DNA of 20,509 bases from Phallusia fumigata (Eukaryota; Chordata; Ascidiacea; Phlebobranchia; Ascidiidae), in NCBI GenBank assembly GCA_008931825.1, contig QXVZ01005854.1, positions 1 through 20,509 of the forward strand, given 5' to 3'. This document shows positions 18,796-20,509 of this stretch, in pieces; positions within the stretch are counted from its first letter, which is position 1; each line of letters begins with the position of its first letter. A program made the position numbers and the translations under genes. The notes under the pieces were generated by a model, which did not search any database, was not told the origin of the DNA, and saw only the letters and a list, made by a program, of their open reading frames with translations.

Positions 18796-19356
18796 ATTGT
18801 TTTTGCAATTAGCTGTGGCAACACGTTGTAATGGTCCCAAAGGCAGATTAAAATGGGCGTGTCGCATTATTGGTTACGAGTTCGGTTTAATTACTCACAC
18901 TTCACACACACAAGGCAATTAATTTAAACTTTAGCAAATCTGAAAATAGGGAGATACGCGTTTACGTAGCAGCTGTTATAGTCCTAGCAAAGTTCTGAAA
19001 TAAACTATAAATACAAAACGTTTTCAGAAAAACAACTGTGATTTTGCCTTTCAATATAGTCGCAATTCGCTAAAAGTCTAAAACTGGTGCACATTGCCAA
19101 TGGCAATTGCCATGTCTTTAAAACAGTCAACACTATGCACTGGAACTTAATCAATGTATTGTCTGCTTTTAAGACATTTTTATGATGTTTTGAAAACATA
19201 TTTTAAAACTAATACTAATAATTTGTGTTTCAAAATAGGTTTTGTTGGAAGTAAAATTTACATATTCATCTCACAGATTTATTGCTGGTATTGTGACAAA
19301 ACAATTAGAAATTGTTTTCGGCTATGCTGGATAACAAATACCCATAGCCAGACACT
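18796..19356. other. Intergenic and presumed upstream region of gene 3
   Basis: AT-rich; apart from the AATAAA at 18999 I see no supported exon. It presumably contains the promoter and 5' UTR of the gene starting at 19357, with no core promoter element I can defend. Confidence 0.4.
18999..19004 (+). terminator. Possible poly(A) signal
   Basis: An AATAAA hexamer about 200 nt downstream of the candidate terminal exon's TAA. It would be a consistent transcript end for that exon, but the hexamer is common in AT-rich DNA. Confidence 0.25.
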
Positions 19357-20267
19357 ATGAATCAAAACGTTTATGGATTTCCTGCAAGCACATCTAACTT
19401 TGTGCAAACAAGCCATGGTGGCTATGACAGTAAGTTTGTTTCTTATTTGGTGCAGAAAAAACCCATTACTCGATTATGTCAATGAGCTGCCTACTTTATT
19501 ACAATGTTTTCAACAGCTTTTTATTTTAGAAGTTTTTACGAGTTTAACATGTCAGGTTCCGTGGGGTTTAAACAATATTGTTTAAGTTCTCAGCTAAGAA
19601 AACACAAAAGACTTTGGGAATAAAACCAACACCTTCGCAAACTAGTTTGCAGAGTATGGCAGCTGCAAACTAAAAATACAATTTGTTTGGTCATGCCAAA
19701 CTTGGCTTTTTGTATGTGAAGTTTTTCTTTGCATGCGAATTTCAGAACCTAAAGATGATTAAAGCATAACAACTGCAATAGCACACCGAAGACTGAAAGT
19801 CTTTGTTTCATTAATTTGCAACATTTGAATCACAGCATTTTGGGAAATATGTTTGTGCAAAAATAACTTTACTCAGTTATAGTGTGAGACACCAACACTC
19901 AATGCAAAAATCAAGATTAATTGTATTTAATTGCCTATCTTAGCTCTGTGGATATTGTTTTATGCATGTTACTTTGCAAGCCATGCATGTGTGCATATGA
20001 AAAATAATGATCCTACGCAAGTGAGATCTTGTAGGGAACTACTCCGCTCTTGTGAAGTGGTTGCACTTGCCACTTACCTGTCATTTATGCATGTGAGTTG
20101 GTGGCAATTTTCTTAGGGCATAAAACTGACATAAGCCTAATAAATATTGTTTCTGGTTGTAACTTATTGAAAGCTGACTATATGTTTTTGTCAAAGGGCC
20201 TGGTGTTACAACAAATGCCAACATGTCCATGGATTACCCTCAAGCCCAACAACAGGCACCTCCACAG
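19357..20267 (+). CDS. First two coding exons of an unidentified Gln/Pro-rich protein, 3' partial
   Basis: Exon 1 (19357-19429) starts at an ATG with A at -3 and encodes MNQNVYGFPASTSNFVQTSH then GGYD, ending in phase 1 at GTAAGT. Exon 2 (20197-20267) enters in phase 1 after TCAAAG and encodes RPGVTTNANMSMDYPQAQQQ then APPQ, ending in phase 0 at GTTAAA. Low-complexity Gln/Pro/Ser/Tyr/Asn sequence like this is typical of disordered N-termini of transcription factors, RNA-binding proteins or scramblase-type proteins, so no function can be assigned. The gene continues beyond the window. A pyrimidine-poor AG at 20505-20506 with GCC after it might open the next exon at the very edge. Confidence 0.5.
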
Positions 20268-20509
20268 GTTAAAAGGATTTTGTTTATGTTGACTGATACT
20301 GTTTTCACTCTGTTTTCGTTCTGTATAATGCTTGACTTTTTTGGCAGACAAAAAGTTAATCATATTTGAACACTGGATAGATGGTATCTGAAGTCATTTA
20401 CAGTAACTTATTATTCTATGCCTGGTTGGTCATATTTACAACCACGCTAGTTGCAAGCCGCAGATATTTTTCTGTTGGTGCCCCTGTGCTGTATTAAGTT
20501 GTGCAGGCC
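20268..20509. other. Intron of gene 3 running to the window edge
   Basis: It begins with GTTAAA after the Gln/Pro-rich exon. An AG at 20346-20347 after a T-rich tract (acttttttggcag) is followed by an immediate in-frame stop, so it is not a coding acceptor in phase 0. The window ends three bases after another AG. Confidence 0.4.

Overview
The window is animal nuclear DNA. It is AT-rich, with GT-AG introns of roughly 110-770 bp and vertebrate-like protein families. Compact introns and a short stretch present as two versions a few percent apart fit a highly heterozygous ascidian such as Ciona. That assignment is an inference. No bacterial, phage or CRISPR features are present. Two genes can be reconstructed with confidence, the start of a third is visible, and all three lie on the + strand.

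Region 1 (1-2601): no exon I can support, probably an intron or 5' region of gene 1. Region 2 (2602-11813): the C-terminal half of an LL5/PHLDB1-2 orthologue. Fifteen exons have consistent phases and encode 638 residues: a coiled-coil block, a Pro/Ser-rich linker, a second short coiled coil, and a C-terminal PH domain ending at a TGA. The FHA-bearing N-terminal half expected for the family is not visible. Poly(A) signals follow at 12397 and 12620, the second directly after a small ORF with a hydrophobic C-terminus.

Region 3 (13159-17894): a complete TUT1 / Star-PAP gene (U6 terminal uridylyltransferase and speckle poly(A) polymerase). Seven exons encode 781 residues: a matrin-type C2H2 finger, an RRM, a nucleotidyltransferase core with all three metal-binding aspartates, a PAP-associated domain and a basic C-terminal region. 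Its 3' UTR is extremely short. Region 4 (17952-19356): mostly intergenic, with one candidate orphan last exon and a hAT-like end. Region 5 (19357-20509): the first two coding exons of an unidentified Gln/Pro-rich protein running off the window.

The assembly has two single-N joins. At 6815 a ~1.59 kb segment is present twice (5221-6814 and 6816-8405), a few percent divergent, and both copies stop exactly at the N. At 18625 a 116 bp segment is repeated perfectly on both sides of the N. Both look like unmerged contigs or haplotypes rather than real tandem duplications. The first one duplicates a PHLDB exon and would corrupt automatic gene models.

The genes show no shared pathway: one acts at the cell cortex and microtubules, the other in nuclear RNA 3'-end processing. 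I found no convincing new biological system. The most useful observations are the assembly duplications, a 32 bp perfect repeat in consecutive introns, several small unassigned exons or ORFs, and the compact TUT1.
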